64,000 bases of DNA from Beroe ovata (taxonomy: Eukaryota > Ctenophora > Nuda > Beroida > Beroidae). The notes below the pieces were generated by a model, which did no database searches, was not told the DNA's origin, and worked only from the letters and a program-made list of their open reading frames with translations. A program made the translations under genes and the position numbers. Below, piece after piece: positions 11,045 through 24,045 of this stretch. Every line of letters starts with the position of its first letter. Positions within the stretch are counted from its first letter, which is position 1. Location of the stretch: contig CAMPET010000116.1 of NCBI GenBank assembly GCA_946803715.1, forward strand, positions 14,621-78,620. Reading direction: 5' to 3'.

Positions 11045-14000
11045 TCAGATATGAATATCGACATTGTTGATGTAGTCAGAGTATGAAGGTGCTGCAGGTG
11101 ACATGTAGGAGAATGTCCAGGCAGGTGTCAGTTTCGGTGCCAAGTGTTCCTCTAAAGCCAGTTCTCTGTGCAACCTGAAACATTTCAATAAGATGTCACC
11201 ATGGATCAAGGATTCTTCACCTTGGCTCATATTCTTCGAATTCTCCTGAATTGTACCTTCAGAGCTACAGAACTCACTTGATTTTGGAAGCTTTTAGCTG
11301 AGCAGAGAATCCATCATGGATTGAGGCTGAACTCTGTCCATCTGTCAAGTTGACGAATCTTGATCTCTCTGGCTTATTCACCTTCTCAGCAAATACCAAA
11401 GAATTGCAGAATCTCTCTGAAAAGCTAGCATTGAAAGATTAATGAAAGTAATCTATCGATCCAATTCTATACGGATATCTTCTGGAATGAACGGTAATAT
11501 TTTCACTGAGTCTCAACAAAACTATCCATGGACCATCAACACCAGCTCTTCTTACCCTTTATAGAAGGACCCACTCTGACATTCTTTAGCCTGGAAACTG
11601 AGATAACACAGGAAGGTGGCCTGGATGAAGTGTCCTCGCTATTCTGCTGCATGTTCGTGGCATGAGAACCTGTACTGGCTCCTCTGCTTCGCTTGCACTG
11701 TTCTCTAAACAGAATCTTAACGTGTCATAAGATAATTTGCATTTGCAATAAGAAAATATGAACTATTGTGATTGCAAGAATTGTGATTGACTCATGACTA
11801 AACACAAGGACTGTGGTTCCATAATTCTCACTTCACACTCACAGTTACTTACAGAATAGGCGAAGGAATCTTGCTCTCATTAATACCAAGTAGAGGGGAA
11901 GAATGTTTGCTTGATCCTGCCTGCATGGAGTTAGGAGTCTGAGATTCGCCCCTCTGCTGAACTCCCGGGCTTGAGCATGTTTTGGGAGGCAGACTCACAA
12001 GTGATGCAGGGGACGTGTCTTCTCTGCCAGAGGAGAGATGAGGTGATCGCCTCAGAGCTGCTCTATCTTCACTTGCTTCTTCTGTAGCTGATATGGATCT
12101 GTGGGATACTATTGTGAGCATATCAGTCATCACGAAATAGAAATGACTTGCAAAGTTTCACGGATTGTATTCGCATCACCCTTTTAAATTTTACATGCCT
12201 TTCAACGGAACCCATGTTTTTGTTAGAGGTTGACTTCAACTTCTCAAGCTTTGTCTGGTAGTACCGTTTCGTGCCTGCTATCAGCCGCTTTTCAAATTCC
12301 ATCGGTGTTTTCTTTCCTTTATTCCTCTTTTTCTTCCGTCCGTCCATCATCACTGAAAAACGAATTAAAAGAATGAATTGAATCGATTCGCTCATTGATA
12401 GTGAAGAAAGATTTGGTATACATGTATCTCACCGGAGCTCATGATAGAAATCCCTTCATTCTCCATGTCAGTGGAGTTTTCAGCCATCAACTCTTCACTT
12501 TCGCTGGTTGTGGTGAATTTGGATCTCTTCCTTGAAGAATTTATAGTGCAGTGAAAGGACACAATTTTGGTTTCACTGCTTCATATACCTAAGACTCTGC
12601 TTGTATAGAAAGTTCCAGAACTTACACTCTTCTTTTCCGCTGATCTTTGCTTTTGGAAACACTTGGAGACCTCCCAGATTTGCCTGCTGATGATCGGTGC
12701 TGTTTCTTGAGTGATAAACTCTCTTTGGAACTGACACTCAGGTTTGACGTCTTCACTTTGCAAGAATCTGATCCGAAAATCAATACCATCAATACAGACG
12801 TTTGCGCTCGAAAACTGATTTGTGTTGGATGGTATATTATTATTATGCAGGTACTATTGGGTAATCATACTGACCGGAAGATGTATAGTTGAGATTGTTG
12901 TTTCCAATTGCAACAAAATCTGGATCTTCCTTCTTCTTGCTCTCCCATGAAGATGGCATCTCAGTTTTCAGCTGCAGAGATAGGTCTTCCTCTAGCAGAC
13001 TCTCATTTCTGATTGGGGGAGGATTTTTTTCAGCCCTCATTCTTCAACCATAAGGATAACGTTCAATAATAGAGTCTCTTGTAGTTGTAATCACCTCAAA
13101 GCCATGATCCCAGTGTCCGAATCGCCTCCAGTTCGAGCGCCCAGATTCCACAAATCCTCAGTGGATCCCAGGAACTCGGCCCTTCTCTCCTCCGAGACAA
13201 TTTTCTCAAAAATGTCGTCATCTTTTGAAATCTGAAATGATCTTGCTTGTTCAAGGCTTAACATCATCCGTGGATTAAGCCCTTACATTGCGTCATTAGT
13301 TCCAAAAAAAATAAATTGCTGCTACCTTCGCAATTGCTTTTACTAATGCTCGGATGGCCAGTGTGTGGGCAAGATTCCGAATTCTCGTGTTGGGAAAAAA
13401 TAACGCATTGTGATGACACGCTCGTTCGAAAACATTCATTATGGCGATATGTGAAACAAACAAAGGACTGTCAAGAGTCAAGACAGAGCTTATGTGAGGA
13501 TAGGTGTTGAGATGAATTGCAATAATTTTCTACTTGCAATCTACTTTATTGCTTCAGATACAAACGTGCAATACTAATGGCTGTCACGATATTTTTAATT
13601 GGGCTGAAATTAGGTATCTTGAATATGTGTGCACTGTGCAGCTACTGATGTGACACAGGACCATGTGGAACTGTAAGGAATTTGGATAACTGATATCATG
13701 GGAAGCAAGATCACATTTTTATGGCAATGAGTTGACAGCAATTTCCATAACTCACTGGCATTTCAAGGTCTTCAAATAGAGGTCCTGTAGGCAAAGCAGT
13801 GAACGAGTTGCAAAAGCTTCCTTTTCTTGTGATGATTTTACCTGCATAGAGAATGGGAGTTTGGACTTTCGATCATGATTATCTTGATGAATATTGAAGA
13901 ATCCTTGACATTAATTATAAACCTTGCTCTAGTACATAGTGGTCAGAGTCCTTCAATCTCTTCTTGATGACTCTTCTGTCTTTGCTTATCTCTCTTCCAA

Positions 14001-14890
14001 ACTTCTTGCGTAAACGACCCTCATGGATGTCATGTGATCGTCTATGTAGCTGTAGACTCTCCCGCATCCTTCTCCTTGCAGCTGAGTTTACCTTTTGAGC
14101 AGTCTTGGGAGTTTGTTGTCTCTCTAATTTACGTTCTTCAACGTGCGTGCTGTCAACATCCTATGGGAATGAAATATGAATAATGATGATTGAGAAATTG
14201 GCCAGATATTGTAGACATTTGTTCGCTACAATAAGTCTTATGAAAAGGTACCAAATATTTAACCTTATGTTTTGGGTTGACGTCTTGCGCCAGGGGATCT
14301 GGTGGCAATGGCACAGTGTGGATAGTGGATGGCTTGCATTTTGTTCTTCCCGTTTTACCTTCTGAAGTCAGCAGTGTGTCATGAAGCTATAGCAGCGTAA
14401 AGTTCAATGAAGATCAAAGTGTTTTAAATTGAATATGAAAGTGTATCACTGTATCAACCTCTTTTTTCGTTGTCAAAATCATCATTGTTAACCGTAGTTG
14501 TGTATTTCCTTGGTTTGACTGGGACTTCAACTTCTCTGTTAGTAATTGTTGACTGATCCTTGATAACTGTCCGGATGTTAAGTTCCTGTTTTGAAACTGC
14601 CTGACGTGCTTTGTTTGCTAAAACTTGGGCTCTGCAAGATTAAATGCTCAGGTTATGATGATGTGATATGAAAAATTAGTGTAACCCAGTTACCTATGCT
14701 TCAAGTTTTGGCAGCATATGATACTGTATGTCGATTCAACTCACTTAACATGGCTGTCTATTGGCTGGTTCTGAGTTCTTGGTGGTGGATAGTCTCTGGG
14801 AGTTGACCTAGGGACGGAGGGGTAATGCTCACAGGTGGCCAAGGTACCCGTCCCTTTGTGTGGGCATTCTAGCGTAAGCTTGATATACCT
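11045..14890 (-). CDS. Large disordered protein, unrecognised
   Basis: A minus-strand series of about 13 exons with mostly matching phases: ~14745-14890, 14470-14633, 14270-14375, 13920-14160, 13758-13845, 13093-13230, 12875-13037, 12626-12767, 12433-12530, ~12199-12352, 11853-12098, 11556-11704, 11278-11416 and 11045-11174 (stop). The product is hydrophilic, with Ser/Lys/Arg-rich segments (RKKKRNKGKKTPMEFEKRL), acidic patches and few hydrophobic stretches. No domain was recognised. A helical charged stretch around 13920-14160 (RRRMRESLQLHRRSHD) could be coiled-coil. One junction near 12199 seems to use a GC donor (AAG|GCATGT). The first exon is not identified, so the 5' end is open. It is convergent with the CARD gene; only about 235 bp separate the stop codons. 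Confidence 0.6.
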
Positions 14891-17800
14891 GGAGAAGTAA
14901 GATTATTCTATGTATCTTCTGAAAATTATGCTGGGATTCCATGCAATGCTGAGTTTTACCTTTCAAATGGATAATTAGTCAAAGATAAACTTGCAAAGCT
15001 TATTGCTTCCATTCATTGAAGATAGGAAACATCAGAAAGTTCTCTGATTATGCCTCCTTCATGTTCTTATGTCAAGTAGCGCACCAACAAATAGTAAACA
15101 CACCAATTCAAAAGACACACACTACATACACAGCATGGTTTACTCATGGTAGGTATATACTCATGATACCGAGACATGATATCTATTATATACGTATTGA
15201 TCATACAGCTGCTCTCATATGAGTCTCAATCAGGACTTCAGACCCCCTCTGAGATGACATGTAGCAATATATATGGTGGCCACGATAGCATCATCAAATT
15301 GGTTGCACCGGGCAACATAACAGTAATTTAAGATTACGGGGACTATTGCATCATCAAACTGTGATGATGGTTAATCATTAAATCCGCTGGAGCGGCATCA
15401 GTATCCTACTCATAAGAAAATTACATAGCTATGATTATAATGACGCCGTATCAGTTATCAGAGATCAGTTTTTTGATGAGATACAAAAAACCATGTTGAT
15501 GAAGGGATGACTTATTATACGCGTGACTTCTCAAAGACGAGGAAACAGATACATATCAGCTTACTTTTCCCAATGTGCTGAGCATCGTTTGCAGAGACAT
15601 GCTTTATACTCATTGCAAGAGTAAATGTTACCTCCCTGCATGCATCCATACCCAACAAGCTGAAATAGTGAAATAACCAACTTACCAACATGAAAGAAGT
15701 TCCCTAAAATCCAATAGTACCTCACTACAAAATATCACATATACCTACCGTCTGTGGAACATCAAGACTTTGGCATTGGAGTAAATTTCCTAGGGACCCG
15801 CCATCTTGGAACCAATTCATCATGTGACGCACTGCATTCATCTGAGTGTGTTTTGTATCATTTCGAACGCGTTTGTGAAATATAGGACTAGGGGTTAAAT
15901 AATATCCACTCTGAGAATAAATATCCATCCTTTATTCAGGTCCTTAGCAAGTTAACTGACTCCTACCTTAGAACTAAGGAGTGGGATACTGATCGTTCCG
16001 AATATCAAGTCAAGGTCTGTGCACCTACAGAAGTCATGGTAAATGAACTTCTTGAAGGGTTCTCCAATCTCAGGCATGGCAATCACAAAACAAAAACGAT
16101 TTCAAAGTAGTAATGGTCAGTGCGTGCGACTTGTCTGCTTCAAGCGGAATGAATGAGTTTCATTACGCCATGCACTTAAGAGTGAGCCACTTTTTGCTGG
16201 CGAGACACAAACAAGTATGAGTGCGGTAAACAAACCAACAAACGTCCTGTGTAACAGATTTTGCCACCTGGTGGTTTTTATATTGTCAATCTCCACATTG
16301 GACAATTCCATTCAAAAACAACATGATGGTACTTGTACTCTTTGGATAGCATATATATCATGATCACGGCAAGATGCTAAATGATTTTTACAGATCTTTA
16401 CAGCTACAATTGCTAAAATAATTGGATATTATTCTTGAAATATGCCACTTGTATTCTTGAAAGTTGATCGACATTTCATTAAGACCATGCTTAACGCTAG
16501 ACTGGTTCGTGATGACATGCTTACATGTTTTAAAACATCTGCACTGTTTCGATTTAGACACAATATACACTGAAAAGATTGCCGGAACACGCCTACCAAG
16601 AATGGCCTAGAAGTTTTCAGAAAGTTGTGAAGTTTTAATGACATAACTGAAAAAGAACGTTTTGATGATTGATCCTCGCCACCTGTAGAGCGTGTCCTCT
16701 TTCAATTTTTCCTAAAATTGGAAACGTTTGCTCTATTGATTGTGGTTATTTTAGTCTCGGAATGGCGTCATTCCTGCAGTCACCTAGGATTGCATGTCAT
16801 GTGATGTAAGTGAAAACATACAAGCAAATTCTCCACCATCCAGATCTTCTAGATTGTAGAATGGAGATTGACCGTATACGGATTATTTTCAGATCACTCC
16901 GATGAAAAATCAAAAGAATACCTATACGAAGGCTACTACAGATGAAACGAAACAAATCTGCAGATCTATAATCACCAACTATATGATAGCGATACTTTCT
17001 TTAGATTTCATACCGAATGAAGACAAGCTGATATATTAATCAACAGGTGATGCAGTGTTTCGGATCACGATACTTATTGCAGTGCGCTGTACATGATGTC
17101 TCTTGGCGGTGGTGGAGCTAATATAGAGGACACAACTCCATATATGTGCAGGAGACAGAGAAGCTGTAAGACCTGGCAGAGATGAAGAGTGGCTATCGCA
17201 CATATATATATTGGTAGGTATTTTGTTCGAGTAGTATTTTATATATGCTCAGCAGGGGACATTGATTAGATGATGAGTTGTGCAAGTATAGTAGCCAGTA
17301 GCCACTACCAGCAAGTCTAAAGTGCAACTCAAGTTTGCGGCATCTTATGTACTTGATGTCTCATATACTATGATGGTTATGTGGAATATGGTGGACACTT
17401 TGCTAGAAATATGCGTTGATGATTATTATTGACATGAAATGAATATATATGCATATATGTTGTGAATAGGAGCAGGTACAAGATGTGGTTTCTAGTCAAT
17501 GTTCCTTCAAAATAAAAGAGACGTCTTTGTTTTGAAGTAGCGAAATGTTTTCATGAAAGAAAGCTTACCTACATCATAACCTCTTTAGGAATGAATGGTC
17601 AATAAATGGTGACAACTGGCAATTTAAATGGTCATGTGATTGACAGTCATTACCTATGGCTACATTGTCTCAGGATACATTATCTAGTGGATAATAGAAA
17701 GTGTATATCACAGCTTCAACTACAACTTTTCTATGATCTAAAATTGAGGCAACTTTGATATTGAGACATTCATCCATTCTATAACAGCCAATAATGGCAG

Positions 17801-19228
17801 ATACTTGCCTTGCTTCATCAGCTAGTATCTAAACTGCTTGTTTCCAAGCATTATATTGCTTACTCTACTTTCTGGGTTCCCATGATGGCCATTTTGTTTT
17901 TGTTCGAATGAGTATTTGGCTTGTACATGATGATCAGCCTACAGTAGTTCCATTCATTCACTATTTCATAAGTATGATACTGCAATGCGACCTCTGCCAT
18001 GTTTTTTCCAAAGACTTGTATCTCTTGATACTTTGATTCAAGTCAGATTTGGTTTCATACTTCATAGCATATTCTATAGATCATCGCAAACAATACCAAT
18101 CTCAGTTTGGTTAGATTATGCAATGAATGAAGCAATGCTTGTACCATGTTGCGACGTGTTATTGGACGAACTCAATGGAGTGAACACGTGCTAAATTGTC
18201 AGCTGCAGAATTCCCGCAAATACAATAGTACCACGCAGCAATATATTGTCTGACAATTTGATCTTTCCATGAAGTTTTATATACTCCCTGAAGTGCCAAT
18301 GTTAGTCCATTCCATAGTATCAGTGATTGCCAATTTATTGGAAGCTGAGCGATATAGTTCAAGTCATATTCACTATTCAGATGCTTGTTTCGGGCAAATA
18401 CTGTTAAGTATGTAACGTATGCCTATGAAACATCATATTCGTAGTAACACTTTGTTCTCCAATTAAGATGGGTTGCTGTAGTAACTGGCAGGTGTGTCAT
18501 TACGGCACTCCGGACACCTATATAATTGGTGTTATTTAAATCAATGTCTTAATGCAATATTTATGGTGAATGAAAGTAACTCATTTATCAGTTTTAAAGA
18601 GCTTTGCTCTTAATTCTCTGTTATATCTCTGTACGACTGTATCTTAACAACATGGATGAAACCTATTATTATTGTTGACGTGAGTTTGAGACATACGATG
18701 TCGCCATTTCTTACGTAATGCAGCCACGTCTTATCTTGTGACGTCAATCACCAATTAATATGCCCAATAAAGGTAGTAGAAATACTTTTTCAAATAGCTT
18801 TTACACGTCTCAACTGAAGATTTTATTCGTTTGCGTTAGAAACGTAGGAAACATTTATCCAGTCCCTTTATTTCCATTCGGAACGCCCTCTGCAGAGCTC
18901 AACAGCTCTCTTCCGATTATAATCATACCTCCTCAAGTCTTCAGACAATTGACGAAACATACCAGAGACATGAGCTACTAGAACTTAGAATTTAGCTACC
19001 ACGATTCTTTTCATGTGCTGCAGGATATGACACTTTCAGTATTAATATTGTGACGAATATATGAGCTTGCTTGAATAAATTCCGCAGCATTGTTCAGTGA
19101 ATTTGATGAAGTATGAGATAACATCAGCCCTTTCTGTTCATCAATTCCGAAAACTGGGCTGAACAATTTAGTTATCTTGGAGCCAATTATTTGATCTAAG
19201 TTTCATCACATGGGCGTATGTCCAATCC
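14891..19228. other. Gene-poor 4.3-kb interval
   Basis: AT-rich sequence with only short, unconvincing open frames on both strands. No splice-supported exons, RNA genes or strong repeats were recognised. It may contain upstream exons or the promoter of the minus-strand gene ending at 11045. Confidence 0.5.
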
Positions 19229-19302
19229 TATATAAACCCGTGTCTCTTTTCTTACATTGTAGAGACATTCTTTCGTCGAGGTTCACTATTCAAACTTGAC
19301 TG
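19229..19302 (+). promoter_or_regulatory. Possible TATA promoter and 5'UTR exon of the MMP gene
   Basis: TATATAAA near 19229 is followed about 30 bp later by a plausible start region, and the stretch ends in CTTGACT|GTGAGT, a good donor. An acceptor (CCTCGCAG) at about 19811 would then splice to a leader just before the MMP start codon at 19839. Inferred from motifs only. Confidence 0.3.
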
Positions 19303-19838
19303 TGAGTAGCTCTGAAAGTCTGCAAAGCAGCGGGACTCTCAAATAAAGGCAGCTGCGACTCTGAAGTGTTCCTATGTGTTTGGGTCATTCCTAAGCTGTT
19401 GTTCGTGTTAGGATATTTGCTTGCGTATTCGAATTTCTGTTTGGTTACAAAACAGAGCGTCAGCGGTTTTCAATTTCAAGAGTTCCTTTCGATCTCTATA
19501 GGGTATGACAGACGCACGAATTTTTTGTTCTGCTATGAACAATTTGCTGGTGGATCTGTTAAATTATAAATGTTCACCTCCCATATTCATGTACACATGA
19601 AATTATGAAGTCTTTGTTTAAAGTGACTATCACATTATGTTCGCCCAAAATGATGTATAGCCACTGCAGTGGCACACTGGTGCGCTATACCTTGTTTTGA
19701 GACGAACCATGTACAACATACACCAAAAGCTTCACAAAGCTCTCGGTGTGAAGTGTGAGTGAAGGCAATATTTACCTCATCCAATACCTAATTCAGTGAT
19801 TCACCTCGCAGCAAGATCATCTGACAAGTGAACTAGTC

Positions 19839-22585
19839 ATGTTACTACAGATTGCAGCCCTCCTCTACCCCCTCCTTGGGTTCTCACTGTCTGACACTAT
19901 ACAGCGAGTTGGGGAGCTTAGGAGTAGTGCTGAAGAGTGGGATGTCAATAAAGAGGCAAAGAGTAGTTATATGGACTGGAAACCTCGACCAAAGCTTGAA
20001 TGTATAAGGGTAGGTCTTCCCTCTTTACTCAATACAGCTATAATTTTCTGCCGAAATATTCCAGTTTTTGGGATGGTTATCAAAATCAATTATTGTTTTT
20101 CAGCGGCTGTCCATTGATGTCATGAATGACGAGGAGATACAAGATAGTTCGTTCTTCCTGCAAGCTGGTCGAGCAATCTTAGGGAGGTCAAATGATCAGC
20201 CTAAACACACAGTAAGTCTTCAATCACACAGTCAGTAACTTGGGTGCTAAAAATTATCTGGTCATTTGATACATGATGATAGGACGATATCCTCCTTCAT
20301 CGACCTATGTATGTGGATATAAAGCATCACGATATTCCCCACTGTAAACTTATAAACAGGGTGAGATGATTATCTACAAGATTGCTAACTACCCAATGTG
20401 TTCGGAACTTACAGAATTAGAAGTGGAGATGGAGATTGATTCGGCTGCAGAAACATGGAATAAAGTGTCCGGAGCAAATGTGCTGTAAGTTTGACTCATG
20501 TATGTGTTGGTCGGACAAGCGCTTCCTCTGCCCCTCATAGTCTAAATTTGATTGTGTTATGTTTCCAGGTTGGTTAACATTAACTCAGTGGAGAGCAACC
20601 TGAGTGAACAACCTGAGGCTGATCTAGTCATCAGTTTTGAGCATTGCCAACACAAAAAGTACCGCGATGACCCGTTTTCGGACAATGAAGACTTTGGCAA
20701 AACGCCAGATGAATGCGCTCAGACCTTCGGGCACGAGTACAAATCAGGTAAGTCAAATTCTATTCCCTCCGATACCTGGCAAGATGATTGTGCTTCATTA
20801 GGTTTCATATATAATAAAATACTGAAATATGGCTAAGAATATAACTTACAAAGTAAACTGTTTGGTACAGAGTACATCCATCTAAACACTCTGATGACAT
20901 GGACAGACAAGAGTTACACCGTAGATGAAATCCAGCCTGGAGACCTGCAGAAGCCAAACCTCTACACCATAGCATTGCATGAGTTTGGGCATGCGCTAGA
21001 ACTGAGGTATAGGGTGTAATTAACATGGATTCATATTCTCTTTAGATGATCCATTTCCTAGCCGCTGCATCTTTCTTTGGTCAAAACCTAAGATTGAAAC
21101 TTGTAATTTTCAGCCACTCAGAATTTGAGGAAGATGTGATGTACGACAAGTTTGCTGGTGATCGGAAATATAGACGACTTACTCTGTCTGAGAACGACAA
21201 AGCCCGTCTAGTTGAAGAGTATCCAGGTTCATATTTACACAGTGAGAATTTGTCATGGAAAAGAATTGATACGTGGGGCTAGATCCACTCTATCCAATGG
21301 AGAAACCTGACAGTCTGACTCTCCATGTTAGATAATGTGTATTCATTTAACCGCAAGACAATAATAATTACAAAATAACTGTGATGGGCAATTTAGGTGT
21401 TGTTTAGGAACAAATTTATCGGCTATTATAACTGATATCAGTATAAAGCTGATTAGAGGCACAATTAATTTCAGTATAACTTCCAAATTTCAGTGAGGAG
21501 TTCGTGTCGTGACAATCCCAGACACGCTCACTACTGCGCGGATGAGAGTTTCGGTGTGTGCAATCGTCCCGAACTCCGGAGCTCTTGTAATAGAACATGC
21601 GGCATTTGCAGTAAGTGATCCATGTGCTAGAGATCCGCGTCTTGCATGGTCCAGTCCATCCTAGATGGGTTCTGGGGGTTCATCACAATGTTTTGATGAA
21701 TATATTTTTCATTCGATGCCCTGATAAGAAGTATGTTGAACCTTGCCTCCATTCCATATCTGACCTCTCCTGGCATGGTAACCATTCTCTATCAGATGAC
21801 TGTGATGAGCCGGTTGCTGATGAATATATGAAATGCACCGAGGGGATATGTGCGGATAAAGACAATGAACTCCGACCTTTCTGCAAGAAAACCTGCAAAC
21901 TTTGCGGTATGTTATAGTGCCTTGAAATTGAAGGCAATGAGTGAAAATAGTTGAATTTGATGGATATGAGCACACAAAATAATGGATTTGAATCCTTTCC
22001 CCAGAAGCTAAGCAGTGCGAGACCCTGCCCGATTCCCTCTCAATGCTGACACCAGCTACACCACTTCCCATACTGGTCGGGGCAGAAGTTACACTACAGT
22101 GTCCCCCTAACACAAGACAGAAGGGAGATCGTGTGATCACGTGTCAGTCAGGTGGAAAATTCTCTTGGAATAAGAAGCCTGCTTGTATCGAAGAACCAGG
22201 TAGGCGCTGCAGATCGATCCAATACTAAGACTAACATAGTCTCTACTGCTCGATAGAATTGCATTTGCTTTCAGATCTCTTCGGGAGCACACAAATACAG
22301 GACGATGAGTCCGGCCCCTATTATTGTTAAGATTCATTCCTCCAAACTTACCCCATTTCCTCACGACTAACCCCCTTCCCCCCACTTACCCTCTTATCTT
22401 ACCCACAACCACATAGTCCCCCCTTCCCAGGAGGGATGGTTGCTACAACTGACTACCCGAGATGTGCCGACATCCGTAAAAACTGTATCGTGTTGCTTGC
22501 ACGACGAAAAAAGAACTGCAGACAGCGGAGTGTACGGAAAAATTGCAAATTCACGTGCGGACTCTGCAATTTCACAACGATATAA
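19839..22585 (+). CDS. Secreted matrix metalloprotease with ShK-ShK-Sushi-ShK tail
   Basis: Ten exons: 19839-20009, 20104-20211, 20360-20484, 20569-20747, 20871-21006, 21114-21241, 21494-21610, 21796-21906, 22005-22199 and 22431-22585, totalling 475 codons. The N-terminus MLLQIAALLYPLLGFSLS is a signal peptide. The catalytic domain shows the metzincin start YKIANYP, EADLVISFEHC, and the zinc motif HEFGHALELSH near residue 230, split across exons 5 and 6. A Met-turn (DVMY) follows, so the active site is intact. Two ShK-type six-Cys modules follow (exons 7 and 8), then a Sushi/CCP module (exon 9; TLQCPPN, VITCQSGG, WNKKPAC) and a third ShK module ending CKFTCGLC. No cysteine-switch PRCGxPD and no hemopexin repeats were seen. 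Vertebrate MMP23 also carries an ShK domain, which gives a precedent for the pairing. Probable role: extracellular matrix proteolysis. Confidence 0.92.
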
Positions 22586-24045
22586 ACATGTGTAGAAATA
22601 TTATGTTGAATCTGCTAGTATGAACTCCAGTAACTTAGTATACTAGTATTTAAGGTACTAGTTTAAGGATAGTTTTGGAAAGACTGGTTGAATACAAGGA
22701 TTATATGCTATTCAAATACACGTATCATTGAATCAACACCCTATGGACATTGGACATGTGACATATGGACATGTGAGATATAATCTAGAACAGCATATGT
22801 GACGTCGCACAGTTGATCTATCATTGAGGAACCCCTCAAATAATGATATAATGGGACTCTACTAGTCTATCTATAGTCTATTCAACTGAATTGAATCAGG
22901 AAGTATTTGAAATCGAGGTGAAGAGGTTCAACATATGGACATCAGTTTGTCTGGATCTTTGCTCATCATCTCAAATTCGCATCTCTCGTTAAATAACATT
23001 ATTAATCTCATTTAATTTTGACGTTTATTATTTATTCTCAGACATCGAATATCCTCATATATCATGATTTTCATCGCAGCTGGAGTTGCTTCACTGTCTC
23101 CTCCATTCATCGTGATCAAACACACATTTGTGTTTCTTTGCAACCTTCTTCTGAGGATGATTATTCTAACTTAACATTCCTAATCTCCTCACTATTTCAT
23201 AGGTTTACATGTCAACATGATGGTGAGACACTCACCTCATTCAACTCTACTCCGCAAGAAGATAGCACTTGTAACCATGGCAACAGCCCCTCCTCATCCA
23301 CACTCTGTAGCAACCATACTGAGGGTTACAGCATGCTCGAACAGGTGCATTAATAGCAGGTGACTCATTATAGTGTGTTAATTTTGAAAAGTTGACTAGA
23401 TCATTAGTATGACTCACTTATATTCGAGTAGTCAATGAGTAATCCGGGCGGGTTCATACTTTGGTCAATTGAAACTCTGGTCTTGGTCAGATTGACTTTT
23501 TCTACCGGTCTAAACGTCTGAAACATGAAAAGTATGGTAAATAAAGAAGCTGATAATGTATTTCATGAAGGAAATGTCTACGCGTAGTAACACTTATTTC
23601 AGTTAAGGAGTGGTCAATCATGAGTCCTATGTGCGCACCTGACGACTCTTCTGCTCTTATATAGCTCATGATGGGGACTAAGATCAGTGAGATAGGTACT
23701 ACAGGTACAGTGATTCCCGTGTGTATGTATGTTTGTCTGTGTCTGTGTCTGTGTGTGTATGTCTGTGTGTCTGTATATATGTGTGTGTGTGTGTCTGTGT
23801 CTGTGTCAGTGTGTCTGTGTCAATGTGTCGGTGTGATATAGAGTTGCGATTATTGAGAAAAATTGTAAGAAGGATCTTTCACTCAGCCACTTTTTCACTG
23901 AGGTTTGCAGTCATTTCTCAGCAGAATCTCTCAGTTGAAATTATAATTGTCAAGGTTTAATTGCATTCTTTTTCAAGATTTGACAAGTTGACCACTATCT
24001 CCGGTCCATATCTCATTATGACGTGTTGTAGGTGTGGGAGCTACC
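22586..24045. other. Intergenic interval with TG-rich microsatellite
   Basis: No exon could be defended. A possible reading stretch at about 23217-23357 has splice-like borders, but its phase does not match the next gene. The TG/TCTG tract is listed separately. Confidence 0.45.
23719..23835 (+). repeat. TG/TCTG-rich microsatellite
   Basis: Imperfect dinucleotide and TGTC-type repeat extending over roughly 115 bp. Any translation of it is low-complexity and not a gene. Confidence 0.85.

Noticed and set aside
23018-23357. 111-codon open frame near the TG microsatellite
   Set aside because: A different frame in this stretch has plausible splice borders, but its phase does not fit the downstream gene and neither translation resembles a protein.
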